NCBI GenBank assembly: GCA_937922745.1
Contig: CALAJO010000025.1
Coordinates: 1-64,000, forward strand
Source of the DNA: an uncultured cyanobacterium
GTDB lineage: Bacteria; Cyanobacteriota; Vampirovibrionia; Vampirovibrionales; JAGQHJ01
Length of the DNA: 64,000 nt
Reading direction: 5' to 3'
A program made the position numbers and the translations under genes. Of the stretch, positions 49,549-58,851 are shown piece after piece; position 1 is the stretch's first letter, and each line of letters opens with the position of its first letter. The notes below the pieces were generated by a model. It searched no databases and had not been told where the DNA came from. It saw only the letters and a program-made list of their open reading frames with translations.

Positions 49549-50251
49549 AGCAACACATCATTGGATGATAGAGGTTGGTGGCCTCCCCGCCCCGTTTAAC
49601 CACGTCAATGTCGATACGCTCATCATGGCCTGGATTGCAATGGCCCTGATTCTGGTAATTGCATTCCTCGTGCGCCAAAATCTCAAGGTATACCCTACAA
49701 AACTCCAAACCTTTGGTGAATCGGTCTACGATTTAACCCGCAGCATTACCATGGCCACTGCGGGCAGCCGCGGCGATGCCTTCCTGTTTTTCATCGGCTC
49801 GCTGTTCATCTTTATTTTGACGGCCAATCTGCTCGGCCAGTTGCCCCTGCGCTTTATCCAGATGATGAGCGGTTATCCGGGCGAGCTGATCGCGCCGACC
49901 GGGGATTTTAACACCACTGCCGCCTTGGCCATTTTTACCCTGATTATGTATTTCTACTTTGGGATTCGTAAAAAGGGCCTTAAATACTTTAAGCATTACG
50001 TTCAGCCGTCGCCGTTCTTCCTGCCGGTTAACCTGGTTGAGGATGTGACCCGTCCCTTCTCCCTAATGCTCCGACTTTACGCGAATATCCTGGTTGGGGA
50101 AATCCTGGCGATGGTTGCCTTTAGCATTATGCCGTATGTATTGCCGGTCGTTGTCATATTTTTGGAACTGTTTGTGGCCTTCGTTCAGGCCTATATCTTC
50201 TCAATTCTCAGTTCCGTCTATATTGCCCTGTTATCAGCAGAAGATCACTAA
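49538..50251 (+). CDS. atpB: ATP synthase subunit a
   Basis: The 237-residue membrane protein has the subunit a landmarks: TANLLGQLPL (the a-subunit 'N-x-x-G-x-x-P' element), LVEDVTRPFSLMLRLYANILVGE with the essential Arg of helix 4 (S-L-x-x-R-L-[FY]-x-N), and a C-terminal LELFVAFVQAYIFSILSSVYIALL. It forms the proton half-channels facing the c-ring. It overlaps atpI by 11 bases and starts with GTG. Confidence 0.95.
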   Translation: MASEATHHWMIEVGGLPAPFNHVNVDTLIMAWIAMALILVIAFLVRQNLKVYPTKLQTFGESVYDLTRSITMATAGSRGDAFLFFIGSLFIFILTANLLGQLPLRFIQMMSGYPGELIAPTGDFNTTAALAIFTLIMYFYFGIRKKGLKYFKHYVQPSPFFLPVNLVEDVTRPFSLMLRLYANILVGEILAMVAFSIMPYVLPVVVIFLELFVAFVQAYIFSILSSVYIALLSAEDH

Positions 50252-50297
50252 GTTTACCCCCTACCAAGGGAATTACTGAAAGGAGAGACAGAAAACA

Positions 50298-50534
50298 ATG
50301 GAACCATCAACAGCAGCATTACTGGCTGGCCCTTTAGCCGTAGGTATCGCCGCCATCGGCCCGGCTATCGGTATCAGTTTAATGACCTCGGCGTACTTTA
50401 ACAGTATTGCCCGCCAGCCTGAAATCCAGGGCGGACTGACCCCCTACTACTTCATCACCCTCGGTGTTGTCGAGTTGCTCGGTCTGTTCGGATTCGTATC
50501 CTTCTATCTGTTATTTAATAGGTTCGGAGGCTAG
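50298..50534 (+). CDS. atpE: ATP synthase subunit c
   Basis: The 78-residue proteolipid has two helices joined by the ARQPEIQGG loop. The rotor carboxylate is E59 in GVVELLGLFGF. The Gln and Ser/Thr residues that mark sodium-binding c subunits are not present at the corresponding positions (helix 1 has Ile where sodium rings have Gln; E59 is followed by Leu), so proton coupling is expected. GGAGAG precedes the ATG. Confidence 0.95.
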   Translation: MEPSTAALLAGPLAVGIAAIGPAIGISLMTSAYFNSIARQPEIQGGLTPYYFITLGVVELLGLFGFVSFYLLFNRFGG

Positions 50535-50567
50535 TTTTAGCCTTAGGAAGATGATGGTTTAAAAGCG

Positions 50568-51011
50568 ATGTTTGCTCTCGACGGAACCTTTATCGTTATG
50601 TTCATCAGCTTCTTGATCTTCATGATGCTCATGAAGTCAATGTTCTTTGGCCCTATTGCCCAGGTAAAGCAAGAGCGTGCCACAGCAGTGGCGGATGGCA
50701 AAAAAGCGCACGAAGAAGCTGCGATGAAGACGGCTGACCTGGAGAAACGATATCAGGACGAAATCTCTGCCGCGAGAAAGAAGGCGCAACAACTCGTTCA
50801 GGAACAGCGGGAGTCTGCCAAAACCAAGGCAAACCAGCACGTTCAATCTGCACGGGAAGAGGTTGTGGGCTTTATGTCAAACCACTCGGCTCAACTTCAG
50901 CAATCTCGCCAAGCGGTTTACGAGTCCCTCAGCAACCAGCGCGAAAGCCTGGCTCGCACCATCGTCGAAAAACTATCGGGGCGTCAAACCACTGCGGCCG
51001 GCGCCCCTTAA
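50568..51011 (+). CDS. atpF': ATP synthase subunit b' (second b-type stalk)
   Basis: The 147-residue protein has one N-terminal membrane helix (GTFIVMFISFLIFMMLMKSMF) and a long charged coiled coil (residues 35-135). It is distinct from the second b gene that follows, matching the b'/b pair found in cyanobacteria and chloroplasts, where the stalk is a heterodimer. Order c-b'-b-delta fits the cyanobacterial operon. Confidence 0.88.
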   Translation: MFALDGTFIVMFISFLIFMMLMKSMFFGPIAQVKQERATAVADGKKAHEEAAMKTADLEKRYQDEISAARKKAQQLVQEQRESAKTKANQHVQSAREEVVGFMSNHSAQLQQSRQAVYESLSNQRESLARTIVEKLSGRQTTAAGAP

Positions 51012-51037
51012 TCCCTCACCCTTGTTAACAGGAGTAA

Positions 51038-51613
51038 ATGTTCAGCGTGAACGCACTGTCCAGTTCGATATTTTTCTTCTTGCAGGCCCATCACGAGGCC
51101 GCTTCCAGAAGCTTATGGGAAACCATCGTTCAGTCTAATGCGCTGAACTTTGCAATTGCCCTGGGTGTTATTCTTTGGATTGTTTCCAAGTTCAAGTTGC
51201 ACAAGGCTTTGGATGTCCGTCAAAACAACATCATCGAAGAGTTGAAGCTTGCTGAAGCCCAAAAAGCCAAGGCGCTGGAAGACCTGAAAGCCATTGAGCA
51301 GCGCACAGCGCATTTAACGACGGAAGTGGAGACCATCATCAAGGAAGCCCAGTCCACGGCGGAAATGATTGCCAAGACGATTGTTTCCGATGCGGAAGCC
51401 GAAGCTTCCAAGGTGATGGAGAACGCCCGCAAACGGGTCCAGTTGGAAGAAAAGACCGCTGCCCGCGAATTAGAGCGCCGCTTGATGCACGAAGCAATCT
51501 ATTCGGCAAAGCAGCTGCTGGAGAATACATTAAGCCACGACGACAAGCAACGGTCCGTCCAGGATTTTGTGGAGAGCTTGCCGGAGTTGTATAAGAAGGA
51601 AGCCTACCGATAA
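51038..51613 (+). CDS. atpF: ATP synthase subunit b
   Basis: The 191-residue stalk subunit has a short N-terminal extension (ALSSSIFFFLQAHHEAASRSL), a membrane helix (ALNFAIALGVILWIVSKF) and a coiled coil to the C-terminus (KLAEAQKAKALEDLKAIEQR onward), ending in a segment that binds delta (SVQDFVESLPELYKK). Its stop overlaps the delta ATG by one base (TAATG), implying coupling. It forms the peripheral stalk with b'. Confidence 0.92.
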   Translation: MFSVNALSSSIFFFLQAHHEAASRSLWETIVQSNALNFAIALGVILWIVSKFKLHKALDVRQNNIIEELKLAEAQKAKALEDLKAIEQRTAHLTTEVETIIKEAQSTAEMIAKTIVSDAEAEASKVMENARKRVQLEEKTAARELERRLMHEAIYSAKQLLENTLSHDDKQRSVQDFVESLPELYKKEAYR

Positions 51614-52158
51614 TGGAACAGCTCGAATCGCGTAAAATTGCCCTTCGCTATGCCAGAGCCCTCTTTGAGGCCGCCCAGGAAACAAATGAGATGGCCTACG
51701 TGACCGAAAATATTGGCCGCCTGCGTCAGCTATACCAGGATGTGCCGGAAATGAACGCGTTTTTCCAGAATCCCATGATTCCGGCATCTGAAAAGCGTGA
51801 TTTGATTGAAACCCACTTTAAGCAAAACCTGTCGCCCATGATTGGCAACTTTCTGAACATCCTGATTGAGAACGATCGGGTTGCGGTGTTGCAGGAAATC
51901 CTGGAAGCCTATATTGAAATGGTGCGGGAAAAAGAAGGGATTGTTCAGGCAGAGGTTACCGTCCCTGTTGAACTGGAGCCCAAACTGGAGCAAAAATTAC
52001 AAAGCACGTTGGAATCGCTGTTTGGTTACCAACAGGTTGAAATTAAAACCATCGTCGATCCGGCCATTATTGCCGGCGCCGTTGTCAAAATTGGTGACAA
52101 GATCATCGACGGCAGCTACCACGGCAAACTAGAGACGTTACGAAGACAAGTAGGATAA
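51613..52158 (+). CDS. atpH: ATP synthase subunit delta
   Basis: The 181-residue OSCP/delta protein shows IALRYARALFEAAQE at the start (the family's 'YA.ALfe.A' element), a helical N-domain that caps alpha, FLNILIENDRVAVLQEILEAYIEMV and the C-terminal VDPAIIAGAVVKIGDKIIDGSYHGKLETLR hallmark (GG..i.iGd..iDgSv...L). It joins the peripheral stalk to the F1 head. It begins inside the last base of atpF. Confidence 0.95.
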   Translation: MEQLESRKIALRYARALFEAAQETNEMAYVTENIGRLRQLYQDVPEMNAFFQNPMIPASEKRDLIETHFKQNLSPMIGNFLNILIENDRVAVLQEILEAYIEMVREKEGIVQAEVTVPVELEPKLEQKLQSTLESLFGYQQVEIKTIVDPAIIAGAVVKIGDKIIDGSYHGKLETLRRQVG

Positions 52159-52164
52159 AGCAAG

Positions 52165-53694
52165 ATGAGCACACTTCAAGCTGAAGAAATCAGTTCGATT
52201 ATTAAAAACAAGCTGACCCAGTACGAAGCCCAAACGTCTATCAGCGATGTGGGAACCGTGATGGAAGTTGGTGATGGTATTGCCCGTATTTATGGTCTCA
52301 GAAATGCCATGGCCGGTGAACTGCTTCAATTTGAAGATGGCCATAATACCATGGGGATGGTTCTGAACCTGGAAGAAGATAACGTCGGCGCCGTTATCCT
52401 GGGCGAATACCTGAATATCCAGGAAGGCCAGCTGGTCAAAACCACGGGCCGTATTGCTTCTGTTCCCGTTGGGGATGAACTGATTGGCCGCGTCGTTAGC
52501 CCCTTGGGCCAGGCGCTGGATGGGAAAGGTGCGATTGAAAGCAAAGAGTACCGTCCGGTTGAGAAAAAAGCCCCTGGGATTATCCAACGGAAGTCCGTAC
52601 ACGAGCCCATGCTGACCGGGATTACCGCGATTGATGCGATGACGCCCATCGGCCGTGGTCAGCGTGAGTTAATCATCGGTGACCGTCAGACGGGTAAAAC
52701 CGCGATTGCAATTGACACCATCCTCAACCAGAAAGGCAAGGACGTTATTTGTATCTATTGCGCCATTGGTCAGAAAACCTCGACCGTTGCGCAGATTATC
52801 AAAACCCTGGAAGACAAGGGAGCGATGGATTACAGTATTGTCGTGATGGCGAGTGCTGTTGATCCGGCTCCGTTGCAGTTCCTTGCACCGTTCTCTGCGG
52901 TTGCAATGGGCGAAGCCTTTATGGAACAAGGTAAACACGTCCTGGTTATTTACGATGACTTGACCAAGCACGCTTGGGCCTACCGTTCCATGAGCTTGTT
53001 GCTGAGAAGACCGCCGGGCCGTGAAGCCTATCCTGGTGATGTCTTCTACCTGCACTCCCGCTTGCTGGAGCGCGCAGCAAAGTTAAACGATGAACTGGGC
53101 GCCGGTAGCTTAACCGCATTGCCCATTATCGAAACCCAGGCGGGTGACGTGAGTGCCTATATTCCAACTAACGTCATTAGTATCACCGATGGCCAGATCT
53201 TCCTGGAAAGCGACCTGTTCAACGCAGGTATTCGTCCTGCAATTAACGCGGGTCTTTCAGTATCCCGGGTTGGCGGCGCAGCGCAAACCAAAGGGATTAA
53301 GGCGGTTGCCGGTAAACTTCGCCTCGACTTGGCTCAGTTCCGCGAATTGGAAGCCTTTTCGCAGTTTGCAAGTGATCTTGATAAGTCCACCCAGGATCAA
53401 TTGAGACGCGGCGAGCGCCTAGTTGAAATCCTGAAGCAGCCGCAGTACTCTCCATTGTCCCTGGCAGAGCAGTATTCCATCCTGTTTGCCGGTAACAACG
53501 GCGTGCTGGATGAAATTGAAAACGAACAGGTGCAAGCCTTCAAACAGGAATGGTTCCAATATATGCCGAGTAAGCTGGGCAATGTTGTTTCCATCCTGAA
53601 CGACGGTGGTAAGCCTTCTGATGAAGAAAATGCGAACCTGCTGAAAGAGCTTCAGACCTTTAGGGATTCCGTGTTCAGCGGCGTAAAACGGTAG
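52165..53694 (+). CDS. atpA: ATP synthase subunit alpha
   Basis: The 509-residue subunit has the beta-barrel N-domain ([19 protein letters not shown]), the P-loop [17 protein letters not shown], the catalytic-interface arginine finger in [15 protein letters not shown], and [32 protein letters not shown]. Length and motifs are standard. It lies six bases after the delta stop. Beta and epsilon genes are not in the window, as in cyanobacteria, where they form a separate operon. Confidence 0.97.
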   Translation: MSTLQAEEISSIIKNKLTQYEAQTSISDVGTVMEVGDGIARIYGLRNAMAGELLQFEDGHNTMGMVLNLEEDNVGAVILGEYLNIQEGQLVKTTGRIASVPVGDELIGRVVSPLGQALDGKGAIESKEYRPVEKKAPGIIQRKSVHEPMLTGITAIDAMTPIGRGQRELIIGDRQTGKTAIAIDTILNQKGKDVICIYCAIGQKTSTVAQIIKTLEDKGAMDYSIVVMASAVDPAPLQFLAPFSAVAMGEAFMEQGKHVLVIYDDLTKHAWAYRSMSLLLRRPPGREAYPGDVFYLHSRLLERAAKLNDELGAGSLTALPIIETQAGDVSAYIPTNVISITDGQIFLESDLFNAGIRPAINAGLSVSRVGGAAQTKGIKAVAGKLRLDLAQFRELEAFSQFASDLDKSTQDQLRRGERLVEILKQPQYSPLSLAEQYSILFAGNNGVLDEIENEQVQAFKQEWFQYMPSKLGNVVSILNDGGKPSDEENANLLKELQTFRDSVFSGVKR

Positions 53695-53707
53695 AGGACC
53701 CTGAGCG

Positions 53708-54664
53708 ATGCCGAGTCTCAAGGATATTCGACGCCGTATACGCAGCGTTAAAAGCACCCAAAAAATTACGCAGGCTATGAAAATGGTTGCGGCAGCCAAG
53801 GTTAAGCGCGCCGAAAACCTGGTCAAAGCGAATCGCCCTTATGCGCAGGAAGTTCGTTTAATCTTCCGTGACGTGTACGAAGCGATGAAGACCAATGCCC
53901 GTTTGCTGGAAGGCTCTCGCTATGCCGACTTGCTTACGGAGCGCCCGGTTAAGAAAGTGGCGATTATTGTGCTTTCCTCCGATCGGGGTTTGTGCGGCTC
54001 CTATAACGCCAATATCATTAAGCACACGCTGCTTTTAGAAAAGCGTTATCGGCAGGAAGGCATCGTGCCCACATTCTACCTGGTTGGAAACAAGATGATT
54101 CGCGCGTTTCGCAGCATAAGCGAAGCCGACTTGATTGGCCAGTCCGCGAATATTTCCTCGGCGCCCACTCCGCATGATGCAAACCTGATTGCCGAGCAGT
54201 TGATGGAAGCCTATCATCGCGGCGAGTTTGACGGGCTGCAAATCCTGTACACCCAGTTTATCTCGATGATTTCCTATAAGGTGACTTTAAAGCCGCTGCT
54301 TCCGCTGAAGGGGCTGATTGAGGAAATAAACCATACCATTGTGCCGGTAGAAGATATCTATAACCTGGATTTGGGTGAAGCCAAGCGTCAGACACAGGGC
54401 ATTAAGCCGGAAACGCTGCTTGAGCCCAACCCGGCGCAAGTGCTGGATACCTTGATTCCGCTTTATTTCAGTAACCAGATTTATATCTCGTTGCTGGAAA
54501 GCTCTGCGAGCGAGCTTGCGGCCCGGATGACGGCGATGTCCAATGCCTCCAGCAACGCAGCCGAGATGATTGGCAAGTTGACGCTGGTATATAACAAGGC
54601 CCGTCAAGCCAGCATTACCCAGGAAATCCTGGAGATCGTGAGTGGCGCTCAAGCCCTCAAATAA
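53708..54664 (+). CDS. atpG: ATP synthase subunit gamma, cyanobacterial-length
   Basis: The 318-residue rotor shaft starts MPSLKDIRRRIRSVKSTQKITQAMKMVAAAKVKRAE and ends ITQEILEIVSGAQALK, both diagnostic. Between LLPLKG and EPNPAQVLDTL there is a segment of about 40 residues where E. coli has about 20, matching the longer region of cyanobacterial and chloroplast gamma that is involved in regulation of ATP hydrolysis. No cysteine pair is present, so redox control as in chloroplasts is not expected. The gene ends before a terminator. Confidence 0.96.
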   Translation: MPSLKDIRRRIRSVKSTQKITQAMKMVAAAKVKRAENLVKANRPYAQEVRLIFRDVYEAMKTNARLLEGSRYADLLTERPVKKVAIIVLSSDRGLCGSYNANIIKHTLLLEKRYRQEGIVPTFYLVGNKMIRAFRSISEADLIGQSANISSAPTPHDANLIAEQLMEAYHRGEFDGLQILYTQFISMISYKVTLKPLLPLKGLIEEINHTIVPVEDIYNLDLGEAKRQTQGIKPETLLEPNPAQVLDTLIPLYFSNQIYISLLESSASELAARMTAMSNASSNAAEMIGKLTLVYNKARQASITQEILEIVSGAQALK

Positions 54665-54688
54665 ACATTGGTTCTCACTGAGTTTGCA

Positions 54689-54722
54689 AGCGGGTTGGTA
54701 TGCGTTATCAGCCCGCTTTTTT
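54689..54722 (+). terminator. Intrinsic terminator after the ATP synthase operon
   Basis: AGCGGGTTG (54689-54697) pairs with CAGCCCGCT (54709-54717) with one G-U pair, followed by six T residues. The right arm overlaps the last codons of the convergent gene. Confidence 0.8.
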
Positions 54723-55160
54723 CGGGATATCGCAAAGCACTTTTTTATAGGCTGCCGCGCCTGTCCCCTCGGGGATTTGCAGGAAAGCCTGGTGTTCTTT
54801 CGGGACTTGGGCCATCCCCAACGGCTTTTTATCCATGCCGATATCTATTTTGTTGAGGTACATGATTTTATTCGTTTTACAGTCAATGACGCTTTCCGAG
54901 ATCGTAAGACCCACAGGTTGGCCGTATTTCTTCTCCAGCGGGATATATGATTTCTCCACTTTGCCGGCGCCGACCGGGAAATACGTCAGGCCGACAAATT
55001 GCACCAGGTTGCCCTTATAGACCACTTTATTCTTGTCCAGGGCTTCTTCGTAAGCGCCCGGCTTACTGCCAACCTTGACCAAATTTGGTTTTTGTTCCGC
55101 TAAAGCCGGTAGCACCAAACCGATTTGTACCAGTAAAAACCAGAGTAACAAGCGTTTCAT
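54708..55160 (-). CDS. Exported protein, surface-adhesin E-like domain
   Basis: The 150-residue protein has a signal peptide (LLLWFLLVQIGLVLPALA) and a small beta-rich domain with two cysteines (SVIDCKTNKIMYL and KVLCDIPKK) probably forming a disulfide. This pattern (E-S-x-x-[IV]-D-C-x-x-x-x-[KR], later C) resembles the surface-adhesin protein E-like family; the match is moderate. It is likely periplasmic or surface exposed. It is convergent with atpG and shares its terminator. Confidence 0.6.
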   Translation of the reverse strand: MKRLLLWFLLVQIGLVLPALAEQKPNLVKVGSKPGAYEEALDKNKVVYKGNLVQFVGLTYFPVGAGKVEKSYIPLEKKYGQPVGLTISESVIDCKTNKIMYLNKIDIGMDKKPLGMAQVPKEHQAFLQIPEGTGAAAYKKVLCDIPKKAG

Positions 55161-55321
55161 AACAACTCCTACATACAGTGGGGACTAGGATGTTTCGGCC
55201 AGGTGTTGCGAAAACTGAAATTTCTTTTATTCTTCGTACATTTCAAAGAGGGGTGGGGATGACCGACTTTCCGCCTTGCCGCAGAATTACAGATTTTTCA
55301 CGGCGTGCCGAAGAAAGGGAT

Positions 55322-55957
55322 ATGATGATGAATCGTAAGTTGCTGCTTTGTTGCGCATTTGTGGTTGCTGCCGTGGGGAGCCAGTCGGCATTAACGGGTG
55401 TTGCGGAAACGGATGCCCTGATGAAACAGGAAGCAACCGAGCCGGTCAGCACCCTTCAGTTGCAGACCCAAAAATTCGGTGGCTTGCCGGAACCTGCGTT
55501 ATTGCGCCATATGCAGCCACAGCTTCACAATAACTACATGCAGAAAAGCAAGTCCCTGCGGGACAATATGACGAAGGCGTTGAATTACCTGGATACTTTA
55601 AAATCACGTCCCCCGCGTTTGCAGCACCTTAGCGCCATTGAAGCGGATATTATCCTGGATTGGAGCCTGCTGGAAGCCAAATTAACGCCACAGGAAACGC
55701 AATTCCAGTCTTACCAGTTGATGAGCCACGTCGTGCAGGATATGCAATCCGTAGTGGCGTATTGGATCACGGCGGAACGGATGAAGCGGAAACTTCACAG
55801 CACTGCCCAGGAGTCCCGGGCGAATGCGCAAGTGGTGCTGGCCAAAGTCGAGAAAATCAAACTGGCCTTAAAGCAATTGGACGAAATGGAGCGGCTAAAG
55901 CAGGAGTTGAACGCCGAGATTCCCAGTGAGCAGGCGCTGCCAAACCGCCCACTTTAA
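55322..55957 (+). CDS. Exported coiled-coil protein
   Basis: About 211 residues with a signal peptide (KLLLCCAFVVAAVGSQSALTGVAE) and a mature part of long helices (HNNYMQKSKSLRDNMTKALNYLDTL; LKLALKQLDEMERLKQELNA) suggesting a coiled coil. Three ATGs sit together at 55322-55330; AAAGGG lies at the right distance for the third. The upstream frame to 55178 is not coding-like. Function unknown. Its stop overlaps the convergent phosphoesterase by four bases. Confidence 0.65.
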   Translation: MMMNRKLLLCCAFVVAAVGSQSALTGVAETDALMKQEATEPVSTLQLQTQKFGGLPEPALLRHMQPQLHNNYMQKSKSLRDNMTKALNYLDTLKSRPPRLQHLSAIEADIILDWSLLEAKLTPQETQFQSYQLMSHVVQDMQSVVAYWITAERMKRKLHSTAQESRANAQVVLAKVEKIKLALKQLDEMERLKQELNAEIPSEQALPNRPL

Positions 55958-56991
55958 TCCCGGTAGGATGCCGGCGGGATAAACCGCAGAGTCGCATGAC
56001 TTAAGGAGTGATCCGTCTTGGGGTTGCCCAGGGAAGTCGCAGCCCACTTGGAGCGGGAACGGCTTTTCTCAACCAGGGCTTCTAATGGCGAGGGGTGCCA
56101 TTGCAAGGACATCTTCCCGTTACGACTGATCCGCACCACGCGGAAGGCGTTGGGATATTCCACCAGGGCCGGCGACGTAACGTAATAAACGCCATTATCC
56201 TTTTTAATTCGGGCGGAATGGTAGTGGCCCGCGAAATACGCGACCACGTTAGGGTAGGCGTCAATCAGTGCCTTAAGCTTGTCGGCATCCGGTTTTACAA
56301 TATGGTGCGACTCGCTATGGAAAGGCTCAACCAGAGGGAAGTGCGAAGCCATAATCACCATTTGCCGGCCTTTTCGGGCCGCTTCCAGCTCTTGCTTAAT
56401 CCAATCCAGTTGGGCTTGCGGGACAGCGCCGTTTGCCGTGATCTTCTCATCCGTTGTGCCGTCCAGCACCAGCAGCCGAATCCAGGGCTCCGGGAACACG
56501 GTGTAATAGCTTTTGCCCGCTTCACTGGGGAACACGGAATATCCGCCCTGCTTTCGGTATGTATCGATGGTATCCTGCTTGACCATGCCCGGCTTTACAC
56601 CCACATCGTGATTGCCCAGCACCATAAAATAAGGGATTTTGTTGTAATTTTTCAGATATTGAAAGAAGGCGGCAAAATGCTCTGGCTTCGGCGTATTCAC
56701 CGAATCCCCGGTAAACAGAAGGAAGTCCATTCCGGGTATGGATTGAAGCGTTGTCAGCGCAGTCTGGAACAACGTGCCGGAATCCTTAAACAAGCGTCGT
56801 GAGTTGTCTTCGCCATTGGCATCAATATGCACATCCGAGAAATGGGCAAATTGAACCACGTCCTCTGCCTGATTACCTGCGGCCACACTTTTTTGGCCGG
56901 GTAGACCCAACAGCAGGAGAAACGTGACGGTAAGGCTTAAGGACAGGAAAAGAAACGGGAGGAGTCGGGTTAACGGGGATGGTTTTGGCAT
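55954..56991 (-). CDS. Exported metallophosphoesterase
   Basis: About 345 residues. An N-terminal signal or anchor (LLPFLFLSLSLTVTFLLLLGLP) precedes a calcineurin-like phosphoesterase domain with the full metal motif set: HFSDVHID, LLFTGDSVN, MVLGNHDVG, MASHFPLVE and FAGHYHS (D-x-H, GD, GNHD, H, GHxH). A C-terminal beta segment and basic tail follow. It is probably periplasmic; the phosphodiester substrate is unknown. The start at 56991 has GAGAG eight bases upstream; a GTG at 57000 is the alternative. Confidence 0.85.
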   Translation of the reverse strand: MPKPSPLTRLLPFLFLSLSLTVTFLLLLGLPGQKSVAAGNQAEDVVQFAHFSDVHIDANGEDNSRRLFKDSGTLFQTALTTLQSIPGMDFLLFTGDSVNTPKPEHFAAFFQYLKNYNKIPYFMVLGNHDVGVKPGMVKQDTIDTYRKQGGYSVFPSEAGKSYYTVFPEPWIRLLVLDGTTDEKITANGAVPQAQLDWIKQELEAARKGRQMVIMASHFPLVEPFHSESHHIVKPDADKLKALIDAYPNVVAYFAGHYHSARIKKDNGVYYVTSPALVEYPNAFRVVRISRNGKMSLQWHPSPLEALVEKSRSRSKWAATSLGNPKTDHSLSHATLRFIPPASYRD

Positions 56992-57023
56992 GCGTTCCAC
57001 TCTCTTTGCTTTGTTGATAAACG

Positions 57024-57731
57024 TTAAGACTGCGGCTCGACTGAATGGTTCCGAATATGATTTTGAACCATTTGATGGGCCTGTTCCAATAATGCTGAAT
57101 GAGCTAAGCCTTGGCTTTGAACCAACTGAATCAATGTCTCATCATTCAATACGGCCTGGTAACATCGTTTACGGTTGTCTTCCGTCCCTATTTCCGCTTG
57201 GATCTGACGCCGGGCGGTTCGCAGGATCTCCATATACGGGCTTACCCAGGGGCCCAGGAGAGACGCGATACTTTCCCGAAGGTGGCGGATAAACATCGGG
57301 CTGGCTCCGCCGGTAAACAAGGCTATCTTCAGGTCGTCATATTCAATGAGGCCAGGCACGATAAAGCTGCTATCCTGCACGCCATGGGTTGCGCTGTTAA
57401 CGTCTATTCCCAACCGTTGGGCTTCATCGGCAATGTGTCGGTTTAGCTGCGCGTCGTTGGTGCAGGCAAACACATAATCCGCATTCAGCGAGGCCAATTC
57501 GGACACGTCAAAGGCGTGCTTTTCTATCGTAACTGGGGGCTGGTTGGCAAGGAGGGCCATAAACTCGGGGGAAACACTTGTCGAAATACATGTTATCCGG
57601 CAGCCTGTCTTGAGCAGTCGCTCCAACTTGCGTGTGGCGACTTTGCCCGCACCGATAATCAATATATGTTTGCCGCACAGGTTGAGCCCGACGGGATAGA
57701 AGTAAGGATTAATAGTCCCGCTGGCAGACAT
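57024..57731 (-). CDS. Precorrin-2 dehydrogenase / sirohydrochlorin ferrochelatase-like (CysG-N/Met8)
   Basis: The 235-residue protein has the N-terminal half of siroheme synthase: YFYPVGLNLCGKHILIIGAGKVATRKLERLL (NAD-binding GxGxxAxxK), TNDAQLNRHIADEA, and DVNSATHGVQDSSFIVPG with the conserved Asp of the active site. It oxidises precorrin-2 to sirohydrochlorin and may insert iron. No uroporphyrinogen methylase domain is fused. Its start lies 23 bases inside the polyprenyl synthase gene. Confidence 0.88.
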   Translation of the reverse strand: MSASGTINPYFYPVGLNLCGKHILIIGAGKVATRKLERLLKTGCRITCISTSVSPEFMALLANQPPVTIEKHAFDVSELASLNADYVFACTNDAQLNRHIADEAQRLGIDVNSATHGVQDSSFIVPGLIEYDDLKIALFTGGASPMFIRHLRESIASLLGPWVSPYMEILRTARRQIQAEIGTEDNRKRCYQAVLNDETLIQLVQSQGLAHSALLEQAHQMVQNHIRNHSVEPQS

Positions 57732-58749
57732 AATCGGTCAGATAGTGCAAGGAAGCCTTGTAGGGGCTGTCCTCAAGAAAATCGATATGGGCGCGCGCTT
57801 CATCGGTAAATCGTCTGGCAAGCGCCATCGTCTTTTCCAGCGCATCCGCGGTTTCCAGCAAGTCAAACAGTTCATCCTGCACGGCGCGCTGATGCTCCGA
57901 GTTGTCTTCTGCATGAAAAATCGCCTCGATGCGGGATACCAGGCGATCAAGCTCCGCCGAGCCCGGCGCGAAACTTTCCAGCGCCAGGAGGATTGGGGCA
58001 TTCAGCAGGCCGTTTTTCATATCGTCCAGCACCGGTTTGCCCAGCCGCTCCGAAGAACTGGTGTAGTCCAGCAGGTCGTCAATAATCTGGAAGGCGATGC
58101 CGAATTTCTCCCCAAACAGGCGCAAATCCTCAATCCGCTCTTCCGGCAAACGGTTAATCACCCCGGCGGACTCGCAGCAAGCCGCATAAAGGGCCGCCGT
58201 CTTGCAGATGGATTTTTTGTAATAGCTGTCCCAGGTGGTTTCGATGTCGTAGCTGGTGCGGATCTGTTCCACCTCTCCCTCGCAGAGGTTGGCTAACACC
58301 TGCGCGAAAATGGAAACCAGGCGGCACTGGTTCAGCCGAGACAATTTGAGACTGGCCTGGGCCAACAGGTAATCCCCGCTGAGGATGGAAACGCGGTTGC
58401 CCCACTCCACACGCACTGTGGGCCGTCCACGGCGAATATCGGCATCATCCAGCACATCATCGTGCAGTAATGTGGCAACATGGATGAGTTCCGCAACGGC
58501 GGCCGTTTCAATATGGGAGGTTCCGATCTCCCCGCATGCGCCGGAGGCCAGCAGGGTCAGCAAGGGGCGCATCAGCTTGCCGTTGTTTTGCAGGGAGTGA
58601 TGAATGGTTTTGACGAGCAGCTCGGTTTCCGGGGTCACAATTTCCAGCAGGCTTGCCTGCACCTTCAGCAAATCCGATTTAACGGGAGTGTAGATGCGTT
58701 CAATCATATCGGATCGGGTTAGGGTAGAACCAAGCTGTGCTTGCGCCAT
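57709..58749 (-). CDS. Long-chain polyprenyl diphosphate synthase
   Basis: The 346-residue trans-prenyltransferase has both aspartate-rich motifs, LLHDDVLDDADIRRGRP (first DDxxD) and FQIIDDLLDYTSSSERLGKP (second DDxxD), and NGKLMRPLLTLLASG. It makes a C35-C50-type isoprenoid chain for a quinone side chain or similar; length cannot be inferred. AGGAAGAG lies eight bases before the ATG at 58749. Longer in-frame starts at 58785 and 58812 are less likely. It overlaps the precorrin-2 dehydrogenase by 23 bases, suggesting co-transcription. Confidence 0.9.
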   Translation of the reverse strand: MAQAQLGSTLTRSDMIERIYTPVKSDLLKVQASLLEIVTPETELLVKTIHHSLQNNGKLMRPLLTLLASGACGEIGTSHIETAAVAELIHVATLLHDDVLDDADIRRGRPTVRVEWGNRVSILSGDYLLAQASLKLSRLNQCRLVSIFAQVLANLCEGEVEQIRTSYDIETTWDSYYKKSICKTAALYAACCESAGVINRLPEERIEDLRLFGEKFGIAFQIIDDLLDYTSSSERLGKPVLDDMKNGLLNAPILLALESFAPGSAELDRLVSRIEAIFHAEDNSEHQRAVQDELFDLLETADALEKTMALARRFTDEARAHIDFLEDSPYKASLHYLTDYVCQRDY

Positions 58750-58851
58750 GTGAGCCACTCTTCCTATCAGCGGTGTTAATGTCATTATCCTGAAGAAATC
58801 CGGCCTCGTCAAAAATTCTTTTTGTGACGCCCTGGGGTCTGTTGTGTCAAA

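Noticed and set aside
56095..56802. Long plus-strand frame opposite the metallophosphoesterase
   Set aside because: The opposite strand has all metal-binding motifs in order; this frame has none.
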